Shown here in pieces: positions 26,469-35,637 of a DNA stretch of 64,000 nucleotides. The stretch is from positions 92,960-156,959 of the forward strand of contig NZ_JBAWJZ010000009.1 in assembly GCF_043876835.1 (NCBI RefSeq). The letters run 5' to 3'. Position 1 is the first letter of the stretch. The number at the start of each line of letters is the position of its first letter. The notes under the pieces were generated by a model. It saw only the letters and a program-made list of their open reading frames with translations, had not been told where the DNA came from and did not search any database. The translations under genes were made by a program, and so were the position numbers. The stretch is from Yeosuana sp043876835 (GTDB lineage: Bacteria; Bacteroidota; Bacteroidia; Flavobacteriales; Flavobacteriaceae).

Positions 26469-29174
26469 TTACCTTTTTAAGGTAAAATGACTTTTAAAAA
26501 CTCTTCCATCTTGTAAGGTGACAGAAAACCAATAATCATCTGTTGGAAGTACTTTACCATTGAATGTGCCATCCCAACCAATATCAGAAGGCAATAATTG
26601 TTTTAACAATTTTCCAAAGCGATCAAAAATAAATATTTTAGAATTTGGCTGAAAGACATCTGAAACGCCATATACTTGCCAAGTGTCGTTTACACCATCA
26701 TTGTTTGGGGTGAAGTATTTAGGGAAACCAATTACTGAAAATAAACTATTAACACTTCCACAATTGTTTTCAATATCTTTAACATAAACACTGTAAAAAC
26801 CTGGAGCTACATTTTCAAAAACATTGTTGGTTTGATAAGGTCTGTAAGGCAAATTGTTGGAATCAACCAAAGAAAATTCATAAATACCTTCGCCTGAAAC
26901 TATAACTGTAACAATGTTATTTTTGGTAGCATCTAAAACATCAATAGATTCAATAGTTGCAATGTTAGCGGCTTCTATAATAATTGTTCTTTCTTTTGAA
27001 CAATTGTTTGAATTGGTGACTATTACCGAGTATGTTTTAGGTTCATTTACTTGAATGGAAAAAGTTGTTTCCCCGGTTGACCATGCATATAAGTAATTAT
27101 TTGGTGAATCATTAATTATCCCTGCGTTTATGGTTATAGACTGTGGATATGTATTTAGGCAATAATAAGTAGTGTCATTATTTATAATATCTGGTAATTT
27201 ATTTACTGTTAGGAGTAATTCACTTATACCATAACAGTTATTCGCATTTTCTACACGAGCAAAAATGGTTTGGTTGTAAGGAGTTGTGTTGGTAAATGAT
27301 GTTCCTAAGTTGCCTTGTTCAATTAATGCATTTTCATAAGTTTCATAATAGCTAATTACTAAGCCTGAAGGAAGGCCATTAACAATATCAGAATCTGCAT
27401 TTCTAAGATTAAATTCATGAAATCCATCTTCAATACCATCATCATCACAGGCAATTAATTGCGCGTCATTTGAATCTGTTACACTAACACTCAAAACAAG
27501 TTCAGTGTCGGTTGAACAACCAGTTCTATCATTAATTACTTCCACATAAATAGTTTGAGGATTATTAATATTATTATATGAATCTGAAATAGTTATTTCA
27601 TTTAATCTTGCACTATCAGTATAAAATTTTGTAGATAAATTTTGAATGCCACCAGTTAAACTATTATTGGCTTCATTTAAGTTGAAAATAGTAAATCCAT
27701 CTTTTATTCCATCTTCATCACATTGAAGCATAGTAGAATCATAAGCTTGAGGGTTTTCGTTAAAAGTAACATAAGCTTGTCCTTCAATAGCACAATCTCC
27801 ATTATTTGGATCTATGTAAACTTCATAATGACCACTACTGGAAACTTCTAAATTATAGGATGTTTCAGCCAATGGGTTTCCATCTCGTTTCCATATATAG
27901 GTTGCTCCTAAAATATATTCAGATGTAAGATTATAAATATCCCCATCACAAAGTTCTAAGTTAGTGCTGCTCTCTCCATTTTTAATAATATCTATTTGTG
28001 TGTTAAAAAAAGAAGCTATAAAAGGAGGTAAACCTTGAGCTGATAAATTTGGAGAAATATTAATGCCATTATGAACATAATTACAGCCTAAACCTAAATT
28101 ATCAGGATTATTAATAATACCTAAATATGATAACCCAACATTGTAAGTAGAGCTTAAAGCTCTGTAAATTTTACCGTTTGGGCCTAATTGTAATCCGCCT
28201 CTATATAAATTTCTGTTATCAATTACAACTGCAGAATTTTGAATATTTGGGTCTAACAAATTATATTGTATTAATGATGAGGTATGATTTGATGCAATTT
28301 GATCGTCGTTATTTCCTTGACTGAAAAAATTATTTGAAGCATGCACATATAAAAGTTGACTATTTGGAGAGAATTCCAATCCATATGGATAACGACTAGC
28401 GCCTTGAATTGTTAATTTTATTTCATTACTAACTTTACCTGTTGATGTATCAAAATCATATAAAAACAATCCGTCTTGTACATTAGCAGAAGCCATTTTT
28501 GTGCCATCGGGAGACAATTTTAAATACCCTCTGGCATCTGTTACAAGTAGATTAAAAGTTGTTTTTTCAGAAACTGGATTAACTCCTAAATCATTAACTT
28601 CAAAAGCATGATATGTGTTAAAAGAACTTGAACTACCATCTTCTGATGAGAATGTAACAACCCAGATAGACTTAGTGATACAATCTTTTAAAACAGCTGT
28701 TATTTTTTCAGAGCTTTCTAGTAATAAATTAATATTTTTATTAGTAATACTTCCTAAGCCAGAGTTAAGAGACATATCCACTACGGAATAATTTAAACCA
28801 TGATTTACACCATCTAACCAATTATCAACAGTGAAAATATAATAGATGTTTATGTCATTCGGTTTTGGAACAATAATAGCAGATTGCGTACTTGAGGAAT
28901 CACCAAATAAGCCAGAACCATTTTGCATAATTACATGGTTTTTGTTCCAAACAGAAGTTCCATCTGTATAAAATAACAAATTACCAGTATCGTCAGAAAT
29001 TGAAGCACAACCTTCATTGGTAAATAACTGGCCATCATTAACAGAGGAAACAGTGTTTGAAATCTGATTAAAGCGAATACCACCACCATAACCAAAATAC
29101 CAGTTAGCTGCCTCACTTTGGCTATAGCTATTTATGCCAAAAAAAAGAAATATTATTAGTGCAATTTTATTCAT
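26469..29174 (-). CDS. T9SS type B surface protein with beta-propeller-like N-terminus
   Basis: 901 residues from the ATG at 29174; a TTG at 29195 would add seven residues before the signal peptide and is rejected. The signal peptide ends near S-Y-S-Q-S. The first about 400 residues (N-W-Y-F-G-Y-G, L-L-F-Y-T-D-G, K-L-S-P-D-G-T-K-M-A, L-E-F-S-P-N-S) have the blade pattern of a WD40/YncE-like propeller. Ig-like modules and two C-D-D-D-G repeats follow, then the type B sorting domain (F-T-P-N-N-D-G). It starts 27 nt after the ABC permease stop, and a 6-bp hairpin sits just upstream of its ATG. Confidence 0.9.
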   Translation of the reverse strand: MNKIALIIFLFFGINSYSQSEAANWYFGYGGGIRFNQISNTVSSVNDGQLFTNEGCASISDDTGNLLFYTDGTSVWNKNHVIMQNGSGLFGDSSSTQSAIIVPKPNDINIYYIFTVDNWLDGVNHGLNYSVVDMSLNSGLGSITNKNINLLLESSEKITAVLKDCITKSIWVVTFSSEDGSSSSFNTYHAFEVNDLGVNPVSEKTTFNLLVTDARGYLKLSPDGTKMASANVQDGLFLYDFDTSTGKVSNEIKLTIQGASRYPYGLEFSPNSQLLYVHASNNFFSQGNNDDQIASNHTSSLIQYNLLDPNIQNSAVVIDNRNLYRGGLQLGPNGKIYRALSSTYNVGLSYLGIINNPDNLGLGCNYVHNGINISPNLSAQGLPPFIASFFNTQIDIIKNGESSTNLELCDGDIYNLTSEYILGATYIWKRDGNPLAETSYNLEVSSSGHYEVYIDPNNGDCAIEGQAYVTFNENPQAYDSTMLQCDEDGIKDGFTIFNLNEANNSLTGGIQNLSTKFYTDSARLNEITISDSYNNINNPQTIYVEVINDRTGCSTDTELVLSVSVTDSNDAQLIACDDDGIEDGFHEFNLRNADSDIVNGLPSGLVISYYETYENALIEQGNLGTSFTNTTPYNQTIFARVENANNCYGISELLLTVNKLPDIINNDTTYYCLNTYPQSITINAGIINDSPNNYLYAWSTGETTFSIQVNEPKTYSVIVTNSNNCSKERTIIIEAANIATIESIDVLDATKNNIVTVIVSGEGIYEFSLVDSNNLPYRPYQTNNVFENVAPGFYSVYVKDIENNCGSVNSLFSVIGFPKYFTPNNDGVNDTWQVYGVSDVFQPNSKIFIFDRFGKLLKQLLPSDIGWDGTFNGKVLPTDDYWFSVTLQDGRVFKSHFTLKR

Positions 29175-29201
29175 CCTCGATAGCAAAGCTATCAAAAGAT
29201 A

Positions 29202-30032
29202 TTATAAATCACGCATTTTTAACAATCTGAACGATAAAAAGATAAATATAGCAGTCCATGCTAAAACAATTACAATTTCATACCAGTGAACAGCATAATC
29301 AAAATCAAATTTTTCACCAACTTGATTTGCAACTGATTGAACGGCACTTAGTCGTGAGAAAGGTTGCTTTATTAAGTTAGACATGGAATTTAATGGCATA
29401 TAGCGCATGATACTTGTTGCAAATTCAGCATCAGTTTTCCAACGTAAAATGCCAAAAATAATACCTTCAATAAATTGCCAAACAAAAAGAAATCCTAAAG
29501 CAAAAGCAGAACGTTTTACTAAAATCCCTAAGAAAAGACAAAAAGAAAAGAATCCTACTAATTTGACGAAAAATGCCAAAAGGAATTCTAAATCTGAGAA
29601 TACAATAGTTAATTCAGTATAATTTGAAAATATTAATCCAAGAATTAAAGAAACAACAAACAGAAATATTGTTGAAACCAATGAAAAAACTATGACTGTA
29701 TAAAACTTCGATAAGATAAACTCTTTTTTACTTAAGCCGTCAATTAGGTTTTGTTTTAAGGTTTTATTGCTGTATTCATTAGCCATCATAGAAACAATAA
29801 CAATGGCTAAAAACAGCTTGAAAATAGCTGCGATATACGCGTTGAAATGCCATATATATGGGAAATTAAAAATACCCATTTCTGCTAAATGAAATTTAAT
29901 GGGACCAATATCAAATTTTATAGCTGCAATAAGAGCAATAGAAGTTAGCAAAACGAAATAAGTTATTATTAAAACCTTACTTGCTCTACTGTGCATTAAT
30001 TTTTGGAATTCTATATTTAATAATCTGTACAT
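29202..30032 (-). CDS. ABC-2 type transporter permease
   Basis: 276 residues with about six membrane segments, a short cytoplasmic N-terminus (L-N-I-E-F-Q-K-L) and the S-N-K-T-L-K-Q-N-L motif after the second segment, typical of BcrB/NatB-like permeases. It should form the channel for the ATPase encoded 5 nt upstream. Such pairs export peptides, antibiotics or ions, or affect membrane lipids; nothing here fixes the substrate. The downstream T9SS type B gene follows so closely that co-transcription is likely. Confidence 0.88.
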   Translation of the reverse strand: MYRLLNIEFQKLMHSRASKVLIITYFVLLTSIALIAAIKFDIGPIKFHLAEMGIFNFPYIWHFNAYIAAIFKLFLAIVIVSMMANEYSNKTLKQNLIDGLSKKEFILSKFYTVIVFSLVSTIFLFVVSLILGLIFSNYTELTIVFSDLEFLLAFFVKLVGFFSFCLFLGILVKRSAFALGFLFVWQFIEGIIFGILRWKTDAEFATSIMRYMPLNSMSNLIKQPFSRLSAVQSVANQVGEKFDFDYAVHWYEIVIVLAWTAIFIFLSFRLLKMRDL

Positions 30033-30037
30033 GTTAT

Positions 30038-30934
30038 TTATTGATTGTTGGTTAGTGTTAAGAATTGTTCTTCTAAACTTTCTTTGCGCTGTACTAAATG
30101 TGATAATGTAAAGCCCTTTTCAAACAATAATTTGTTAAAAGATGCAGATTCTAAAGGTTCATTTAAAAAGGCAGTAATTAAATTATCCTTAACTTTTATT
30201 GTTCCAAAAGAACTATGGGATTTTAAAAACTCAACAAGTTCATCTTGTTTATCACATTTTAATTCGAAGAAACCAAAACTGGTAATCATTTCATCAACTC
30301 TTCCAGAATATAGCTTTTCGCCTTTTCTTAAAACTACTACATGGGTACAAACTTTTTCAACTTCATCTAATAAATGAGATGCTAACAAAATGGTTGTTCC
30401 AGTACTGGCGATTTCTTTTATGATTTCTCTTATTTGATGAATTCCTTTAGGGTCTAAACCATTTGTTGGTTCATCTAAAATCAAAATTTCAGGATCGTTT
30501 AGTAGGGCAGAGGCAATGGCCAAACGTTGTTTCATACCTAAAGAAAAAGTGCTGAACTTACTATCTTTTCTGTCAATTAACTCAACCAGTTTAAGCTTTT
30601 CCTCTATTTTACTGTAATCAACTTCTTTAATCTTGCAAACCAATTTTAAATTTTGGTATGCAGTCATATACGGATAAAAGTTAGGGCGCTCTATAATAGC
30701 ACCAACTTTTTTTAGGGCATTATGTGTTGAGGTATTGCCATCAAACCAATGGAAAGCGCCAGATGTTTTGTTAACTACATTAAGTACAACTCCTAAAGTT
30801 GTAGATTTTCCACTTCCGTTTGGTCCTAAAATGCCGTAAACATTTCCTTTATTTATAGTAAAGGATAAATCTTTAATAGCGGTTAAATAACCAAATTTTT
30901 TTGTTAGATTGTTAATTGTAAGGATTGACTCCAA
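30038..30934 (-). CDS. ABC transporter ATP-binding protein
   Basis: 298 residues. Walker A G-P-N-G-S-G-K-S-T (37-45), a degenerate signature F-S-L-G-M-K-Q-R-L, Walker B E-I-L-I-L-D-E-P-T-N-G and the switch His in L-A-S-H-L-L-D-E-V. The C-terminal extension of about 80 residues is typical of the BcrA/NatA group. It pairs with the permease 5 nt downstream. A small hairpin (30953-30958 with 30964-30969) lies upstream. Substrate unknown. Confidence 0.93.
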   Translation of the reverse strand: MESILTINNLTKKFGYLTAIKDLSFTINKGNVYGILGPNGSGKSTTLGVVLNVVNKTSGAFHWFDGNTSTHNALKKVGAIIERPNFYPYMTAYQNLKLVCKIKEVDYSKIEEKLKLVELIDRKDSKFSTFSLGMKQRLAIASALLNDPEILILDEPTNGLDPKGIHQIREIIKEIASTGTTILLASHLLDEVEKVCTHVVVLRKGEKLYSGRVDEMITSFGFFELKCDKQDELVEFLKSHSSFGTIKVKDNLITAFLNEPLESASFNKLLFEKGFTLSHLVQRKESLEEQFLTLTNNQ

Positions 30935-31000
30935 GATATTTTATTTTTTGGCGTTGAACTAAATTCAACAGGTTAGTTAAAAAATATGACGATAGTTGTG

Positions 31001-31008
31001 TAAATTTG
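31001..31008 (+). promoter_or_regulatory. Probable promoter of the kinase-like gene (-7 box)
   Basis: TAAATTTG fits TANNTTTG, 47 nt upstream of the ATG at 31056. The -33 element is not clear. Confidence 0.45.
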
Positions 31009-31055
31009 TTACATAAACTTTATAAAATTAAGTTTTAAATTTCAATAGTTTAACA

Positions 31056-32114
31056 ATGGAAGATTTAAAAATTTCGAAAAAGAAACCATCTTATCCTGTG
31101 AGTGATGAGTTGCATGATTATCTTTCTGAATATAACCGAAATATAAAACTTCCAATATTTTATGACGATTTGCTGAGGTTTCAAGGATCCATTACTGTTT
31201 ATGATAAATTTGAAAATGACACACTTTGGATTCGGGTTTATTATAGTGAATACGAGCGTGAAGAGATAGATTTAAGCTTGAAAAAAGTCTATTCCATTTT
31301 GCATTCTGATGGTAATGAAAGCTCTATTCCGTTTCTCAATGTAGATGCTATTGATTACTGTACTTTTGGAAATTCTAAACCATTTCGTATAAAAGTCAGA
31401 AATATTTTAAATGATAATTTCACGTATTTCTATATAAAAAAGGCCGATGCTTCACGGGTTTATGGGTTAGAACTAGAGCATATGTTGTCTCCTTATAATT
31501 TAAATTTTCTTGTTTATAAAGACACCTTAATTGAAGAGCATATTTCTGGAATTCCGGGTGATGAATTCATTAAAAACATGTTGCCTAAATGTTCTAAATA
31601 TGAAAAATCTCAAATAGCCAAAGAGTTTGTAAAGTTTAACGAACGTTGTATGATTCGGCTTTTAGGAGATATGCGCTCTTATAACTATGTTATTGTTCCA
31701 ACTCATGATTTTGACCAAGTTGTTTATAAAATTAGAGCTATAGATTTTGATCAGCAATCGTATGAAGGAAAAATAAATATTTATAGACCTCAGTTTTTTA
31801 AAGAAAATTTCACAATGGTTAAATTGGTAACCGATAGTTTTCAAAAATTATCGATTGACCAATATAAGATTGAAGAGCGCTCGATTATTGCGAAGCGTTT
31901 CAAAAGTTATCATACACGAATTGAAAACTTGCTAAAATGTATGACGCATGACACCATTTCACCTAAAGATAATGTAGATTCTTTAAAGTCAAAAATATAT
32001 GAATATACGCTTGATGTTAAATTTAAGCGTTGTAAATCTATGGGAGATATTATAAAAAATGCGTTAGCTTATGTATTGAGAAATTATGAAAATGTAAATC
32101 CTTCAGAAATTTAA
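31056..32114 (+). CDS. Uncharacterised protein with kinase-like motif order
   Basis: 352 residues, soluble, no signal peptide. I do not recognise the family by name. Motifs in the order of a protein-kinase-like fold can be picked out: Lys128/129 in F-Y-I-K-K, acidic residues at 139-141, a hinge-like E-E-H-I-S-G-I-P-G-D-E-F-I (160-172), a catalytic-loop-like G-D-M-R-S-Y-N (Asp205, Asn210) and a metal-site-like I-D-F-D (229-232). The helical C-terminal third has no known motif. The gene stands alone on the plus strand between minus-strand genes. The kinase idea is inference and needs a structure-level test. Confidence 0.6.
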   Translation: MEDLKISKKKPSYPVSDELHDYLSEYNRNIKLPIFYDDLLRFQGSITVYDKFENDTLWIRVYYSEYEREEIDLSLKKVYSILHSDGNESSIPFLNVDAIDYCTFGNSKPFRIKVRNILNDNFTYFYIKKADASRVYGLELEHMLSPYNLNFLVYKDTLIEEHISGIPGDEFIKNMLPKCSKYEKSQIAKEFVKFNERCMIRLLGDMRSYNYVIVPTHDFDQVVYKIRAIDFDQQSYEGKINIYRPQFFKENFTMVKLVTDSFQKLSIDQYKIEERSIIAKRFKSYHTRIENLLKCMTHDTISPKDNVDSLKSKIYEYTLDVKFKRCKSMGDIIKNALAYVLRNYENVNPSEI

Positions 32115-32123
32115 AAGAAAACT

Positions 32124-32636
32124 TTAATTCCAGTTTTCGTCAAAATCTAAATTATCATAATCATCAATATCTAAATCGTTTTCAAACTCGTCAAAATCAT
32201 CAATATCTTCTGATTCAAAAAACTTTTCTGGGGCTACATCGGGAATTTGTCCTTTTGAAAACATTAAATTAGGATAGGTTGCTCCGTCAATTTCCTCAAT
32301 AATTTCAGCCAATTCCACATAAAAAGTCCATAAATTAAAGAAATCGTATACATAGATTAATTTAGGTTGCATTTCATAAACAATACTATTTATTAATGTA
32401 TCGCTCATTAATTGAGCAGAACTATCATCACTTAAATCGAATAATGAAATTTCTTCACCTTGGTTCCACATATCATCACTTATATAAAATGAAGCCATTT
32501 CAGTTCCATCAAACCCGAATGATTGAGTAATAGCATTGTGTAAATCTTCTAAAGTATCTGTTTCTTGAATTTCCAAATCACGAAACACATCTTCGTCTGT
32601 ATCATTGTCAAGAATAACTCTAAACCTGTAAATCAT
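32124..32636 (-). CDS. Plasmid pRiA4b ORF-3-like family protein with acidic tail
   Basis: 170 residues. The start (Y-R-F-R-V-I-L-D) and F-G-F-D-G-T-E-M-A-S-F-Y match the pRiA4b ORF-3-like family (PF07929), also found as a passenger gene of IS1096. The last about 30 residues are almost entirely Asp, Glu, Phe and Tyr. No transposase or terminal repeats lie nearby, so this is a stand-alone chromosomal copy. A TACCTTTG -7 box lies at 32654-32661 on the minus strand, 18 nt upstream of the ATG. Function is unknown. Confidence 0.82.
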   Translation of the reverse strand: MIYRFRVILDNDTDEDVFRDLEIQETDTLEDLHNAITQSFGFDGTEMASFYISDDMWNQGEEISLFDLSDDSSAQLMSDTLINSIVYEMQPKLIYVYDFFNLWTFYVELAEIIEEIDGATYPNLMFSKGQIPDVAPEKFFESEDIDDFDEFENDLDIDDYDNLDFDENWN

Positions 32637-32672
32637 AGTAATTAATTATTTTGCAAAGGTAACGGTTTTCAA

Positions 32673-33689
32673 CTATTTACTAAAGCGATGTAAAGTAAAT
32701 ATCATGCCGCTTAATAAAACAAATGCACCAACTTGATGAGCTACACCAAGCCAAACAGGAACCTGTAATAAAATGGTAAAAACCCCTAATAAGAATTGAA
32801 CAGCAACCATAATCAACAAGGCATTTATCCCTTTTGATTGCATACTTGTTAAATGTAATTTTTTTGACTTTTGCCAAATTGCAACAATCACAATAACTAC
32901 TAAATAAGCCAACATTCTGTGCGCAAACTGCACCCCACTTTTTCCTTCTAAAAAGTTTTTATACCAAGGATGTTGCTCAATAAATACGGTTTCATGCATA
33001 AATTTACCTTCACTCATCATTGGCCAATGATTATGTATAAATCCAGCATCTAAACCGGCAACAAAAGCACCATAGATTATTTGAAGTAGTAAAACGACTA
33101 GAGCAAATCTTATAAAATTCCTAAAAGCAATATTAATTTCTTTTTTATTAGGAAACATTAAATCTAATGCTACCCAAAAAGTATATGCAAAAGTTACAAA
33201 GGCTGTTATTAAATGAGCAGCTAACCTGTAATGACTTACGTCTGGATTATCAACCAAACCGCTTTTTACCATATACCAACCCATAAACCCTTGGAAAGCA
33301 CCAAGACCAAGTAGTATAATAGCCTTTTTAATAGTTGGTTTTGTGAGTTGTTTTGTAGCTAAAAAGTATAAAAAAGGAAAAAAGAAAACCAAACCAATAA
33401 AACGACCTATAAGTCTGTGCAACCATTCCCAGAAATAAATATCTTTAAAATCCTGAAGATTAAAATGATTATTCAATTTTTGATATTCTGGATATTGCTT
33501 ATACAAATCAAAAGCTTCTTGCCATTCAATATCATTCATTGGTGGGATAACTCCAGAAATTAATTTGTAATTTGAAATGGATAATCCAGAATGTGTTAGT
33601 CTGGTTATTCCACCTACAACTACCATTATGAAAATAAGTAAGCAACCTGTTAATAACCAATAAATGACTTTTTTGTTATCTTTTTTCAT
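32673..33689 (-). CDS. ctaA: Heme A synthase (COX15/CtaA family)
   Basis: 338 residues with about eight membrane segments. It converts heme O to heme A for cytochrome aa3/caa3 oxidase. Signatures are G-I-T-R-L-T-H-S-G-L-S, the heme-ligand histidines in W-E-W-L-H-R-L-I-G-R, S-H-Y-R-L-A-A-H, A-H-R-M-L-A-Y and A-H-Q-V-G-A. The long loop after the first helix (about 45-80) is typical of the Bacteroidetes/mitochondrial COX15 branch. It follows the GNAT gene by 1 nt. No ctaB or oxidase genes are in the window. Confidence 0.93.
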   Translation of the reverse strand: MKKDNKKVIYWLLTGCLLIFIMVVVGGITRLTHSGLSISNYKLISGVIPPMNDIEWQEAFDLYKQYPEYQKLNNHFNLQDFKDIYFWEWLHRLIGRFIGLVFFFPFLYFLATKQLTKPTIKKAIILLGLGAFQGFMGWYMVKSGLVDNPDVSHYRLAAHLITAFVTFAYTFWVALDLMFPNKKEINIAFRNFIRFALVVLLLQIIYGAFVAGLDAGFIHNHWPMMSEGKFMHETVFIEQHPWYKNFLEGKSGVQFAHRMLAYLVVIVIVAIWQKSKKLHLTSMQSKGINALLIMVAVQFLLGVFTILLQVPVWLGVAHQVGAFVLLSGMIFTLHRFSK

Positions 33690-33690
33690 G

Positions 33691-34143
33691 TTATGAAAGC
33701 ATTTTTTTAAAGCATAAACTGTTTGAAACGTTTGTGTATTGACCGTAATTTGGAATTAATGTGTAGTTGCTTTTTTTATAAAAAGCTACAGCTTCAGTTT
33801 GACGGATTCCTGTTTCTAAAATACAGGATTTGTAATTTAACTCTTTAGCCCAAACTTCCAGCTCCTTCAATATTTTTGAAGCAACACCTTTTCCTCTGAA
33901 GTTGGCATTGGTAAACATGCGTTTTATTTCTACACAATCTTTTTCAAACATTTTAAAAGCGCCACAACCAGCTGGTTCTCCATTAAAATAAGCCACAACA
34001 GTATGTTTTATAACATCTATATTGTTGTACTGATTGTAAAATTCATGTTCATCTCCGTCAGTAATTTTTAAAAAAGCATCTAAGTCTTTAACGAGATTTA
34101 TAAAATCTGAATCTTCAGAATTTGTTCTAACTAAATGTATCAT
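33691..34143 (-). CDS. GNAT family N-acetyltransferase
   Basis: 150 residues. Motif A of GNAT is present as M-F-T-N-A-N-F-R-G-K-G-V-A-S-K-I-L, with the R-G-K-G acetyl-CoA loop, and C-I-L-E-T-G before A-V-A-F-Y-K-K-S-N-Y. The substrate is not indicated. Its ATG overlaps the stop of the CCA-adding enzyme by 4 nt, and its own stop is 1 nt from the heme A synthase start, so the three genes form an operon. Confidence 0.9.
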   Translation of the reverse strand: MIHLVRTNSEDSDFINLVKDLDAFLKITDGDEHEFYNQYNNIDVIKHTVVAYFNGEPAGCGAFKMFEKDCVEIKRMFTNANFRGKGVASKILKELEVWAKELNYKSCILETGIRQTEAVAFYKKSNYTLIPNYGQYTNVSNSLCFKKMLS

Positions 34144-35564
34144 TTCTGATTATCAACTATTAAACCTAAACGTTTGCCTTCATTTAACATGAGCTGGTGT
34201 GCAGCCTCATATTCATTAGGAATATCTCCTTCAAGAATGGCTTCTTTAATAGCCTCTTTAATAATACCAATCTCTTTTGATGGTTTTAAATTGAAAGTCT
34301 CCATAATTTCTTCACCCGAAATTGGCGGCTGAAAATTACGAATATGGTCACGCTCTTCAACTTCAACAATTTTCTCGCGAACAATCTTGAAGTTATTATG
34401 ATACAAATTGAATTTTTTAGGATTTTTGGTTGTAATATCAGCTTCACAAAGTGTCATTAAATCATCAACAAATTCGCCGGCATCAAAAACCAACCTACGA
34501 ACAGCAGAATCTGTAACTTCATCATTGGCCAAAACTATAGGTCTTGAGCTCATGAGTACCATTTTTTGAACAAACTTCATTTTGTCATTTAATGGCATTT
34601 TTAACCGTTTGAATAAATGATACACCATTTTCGAACCTTCAAACTCATGTCCATGAAACGTCCAACCAACTTTTTTACTGAATTTTTTAGTTGGCGCTTT
34701 CCCAATATCGTGTAATAAAGCTGCCCAACGCAACCATAAATTATTGGTTTTTTCTGAAATATTGTCTACTACCTCAAGCGTATGATAAAAATTATCTTTG
34801 TGCCGCTGACCTTCAACTTCATCAATACCTTTTAAAGCGGTTAGTTCTGGTAAAATATAGTCTAACAAACCTGTCTCTTCTAGTAAAGTAAAACCAAAGG
34901 ATGGTTTTTTACTTTCTAAAATTTTATTGAGTTCAACAACAATACGTTCGTTTGTTATTATTTGAATGCGGTGCTTATTTTTTGAAATGGCTTTTAATGA
35001 AGCTTGTTCAATTTTAAAATCAAGTTGTGTTGAAAAGCGAATGGCACGCATCATACGTAACGGATCGTCGCTATACGTAATATCTGGATTTAAAGGTGTT
35101 CGTATAATTTTGTCCTTTAAGTCTTGAATACCATTAAAGGGGTCTAGCAAATCACCAAAACATTCTTCTCTTAAATTTAATGCCAAAGCATTTATTGTGA
35201 AATCCCTTCTTTTTTGGTCGTCTTCTAAAGAGCCATTCTCAACGATTGGATTTCGGCTGTTTTCGGTATAAGATTCTTTTCTGGCTCCGACAAATTCAAT
35301 TTCAATGTCATCATAAATCAACATTGCTGTGCCATAGGTTTTGAAAACCTGTACTTTAGGTTTACTTGGAAGGTTTCTTGCAACTTGTAAGGCAAGTTGA
35401 ATTCCATCTCCAATGGCAACAATATCAATATCTTTTGTAAGTCCACGCTGCAATAAATAATCGCGAACAAAACCACCAATAACATAGCTGTCTAAATTTA
35501 ACTCTTTAGCAGATTGGGATATTATCTTAAAGATATTGTGTTGTAAAGCGTTTTTGTAGTTCAT
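34140..35564 (-). CDS. cca: CCA tRNA nucleotidyltransferase with HD domain
   Basis: 474 residues. Nucleotidyltransferase head with G-G-F-V-R-D-Y-L-L and catalytic D-I-D (Asp45, Asp47), the R-R-D-F-T-I-N-A-L motif, the R-M-M-R-A-I-R-F segment, and a C-terminal HD domain (L-L-H-D-I-G-K, about 285). It builds or repairs the 3' CCA of tRNAs, which matters here because neither tRNA gene in the window encodes CCA. It overlaps the GNAT gene by 4 nt. Confidence 0.93.
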   Translation of the reverse strand: MNYKNALQHNIFKIISQSAKELNLDSYVIGGFVRDYLLQRGLTKDIDIVAIGDGIQLALQVARNLPSKPKVQVFKTYGTAMLIYDDIEIEFVGARKESYTENSRNPIVENGSLEDDQKRRDFTINALALNLREECFGDLLDPFNGIQDLKDKIIRTPLNPDITYSDDPLRMMRAIRFSTQLDFKIEQASLKAISKNKHRIQIITNERIVVELNKILESKKPSFGFTLLEETGLLDYILPELTALKGIDEVEGQRHKDNFYHTLEVVDNISEKTNNLWLRWAALLHDIGKAPTKKFSKKVGWTFHGHEFEGSKMVYHLFKRLKMPLNDKMKFVQKMVLMSSRPIVLANDEVTDSAVRRLVFDAGEFVDDLMTLCEADITTKNPKKFNLYHNNFKIVREKIVEVEERDHIRNFQPPISGEEIMETFNLKPSKEIGIIKEAIKEAILEGDIPNEYEAAHQLMLNEGKRLGLIVDNQK

Positions 35565-35582
35565 TAATTAATTTCAAATGAT

Positions 35583-35618
35583 CAAATTCAAAATACCTAT
35601 TACTTTGTATTGAATTTG
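35583..35618. repeat. Inverted repeat in the tsaC-cca gap
   Basis: A 9-bp perfect inverted repeat CAAATTCAA (35583-35591) / TTGAATTTG (35610-35618), extended by TAC/GTA. It is followed by CTGCCTGTTAT (35619-35629), the reverse complement of an 11-mer in the repeat at 9612. No T tract, so not an obvious terminator. Confidence 0.45.
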
Positions 35619-35637
35619 CTGCCTGTTATTTGAGATT

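Noticed and set aside
32124..32636. Possible insertion sequence (pRiA4b/IS1096 passenger gene)
   Set aside because: No transposase, terminal inverted repeats or target duplications were seen around it.
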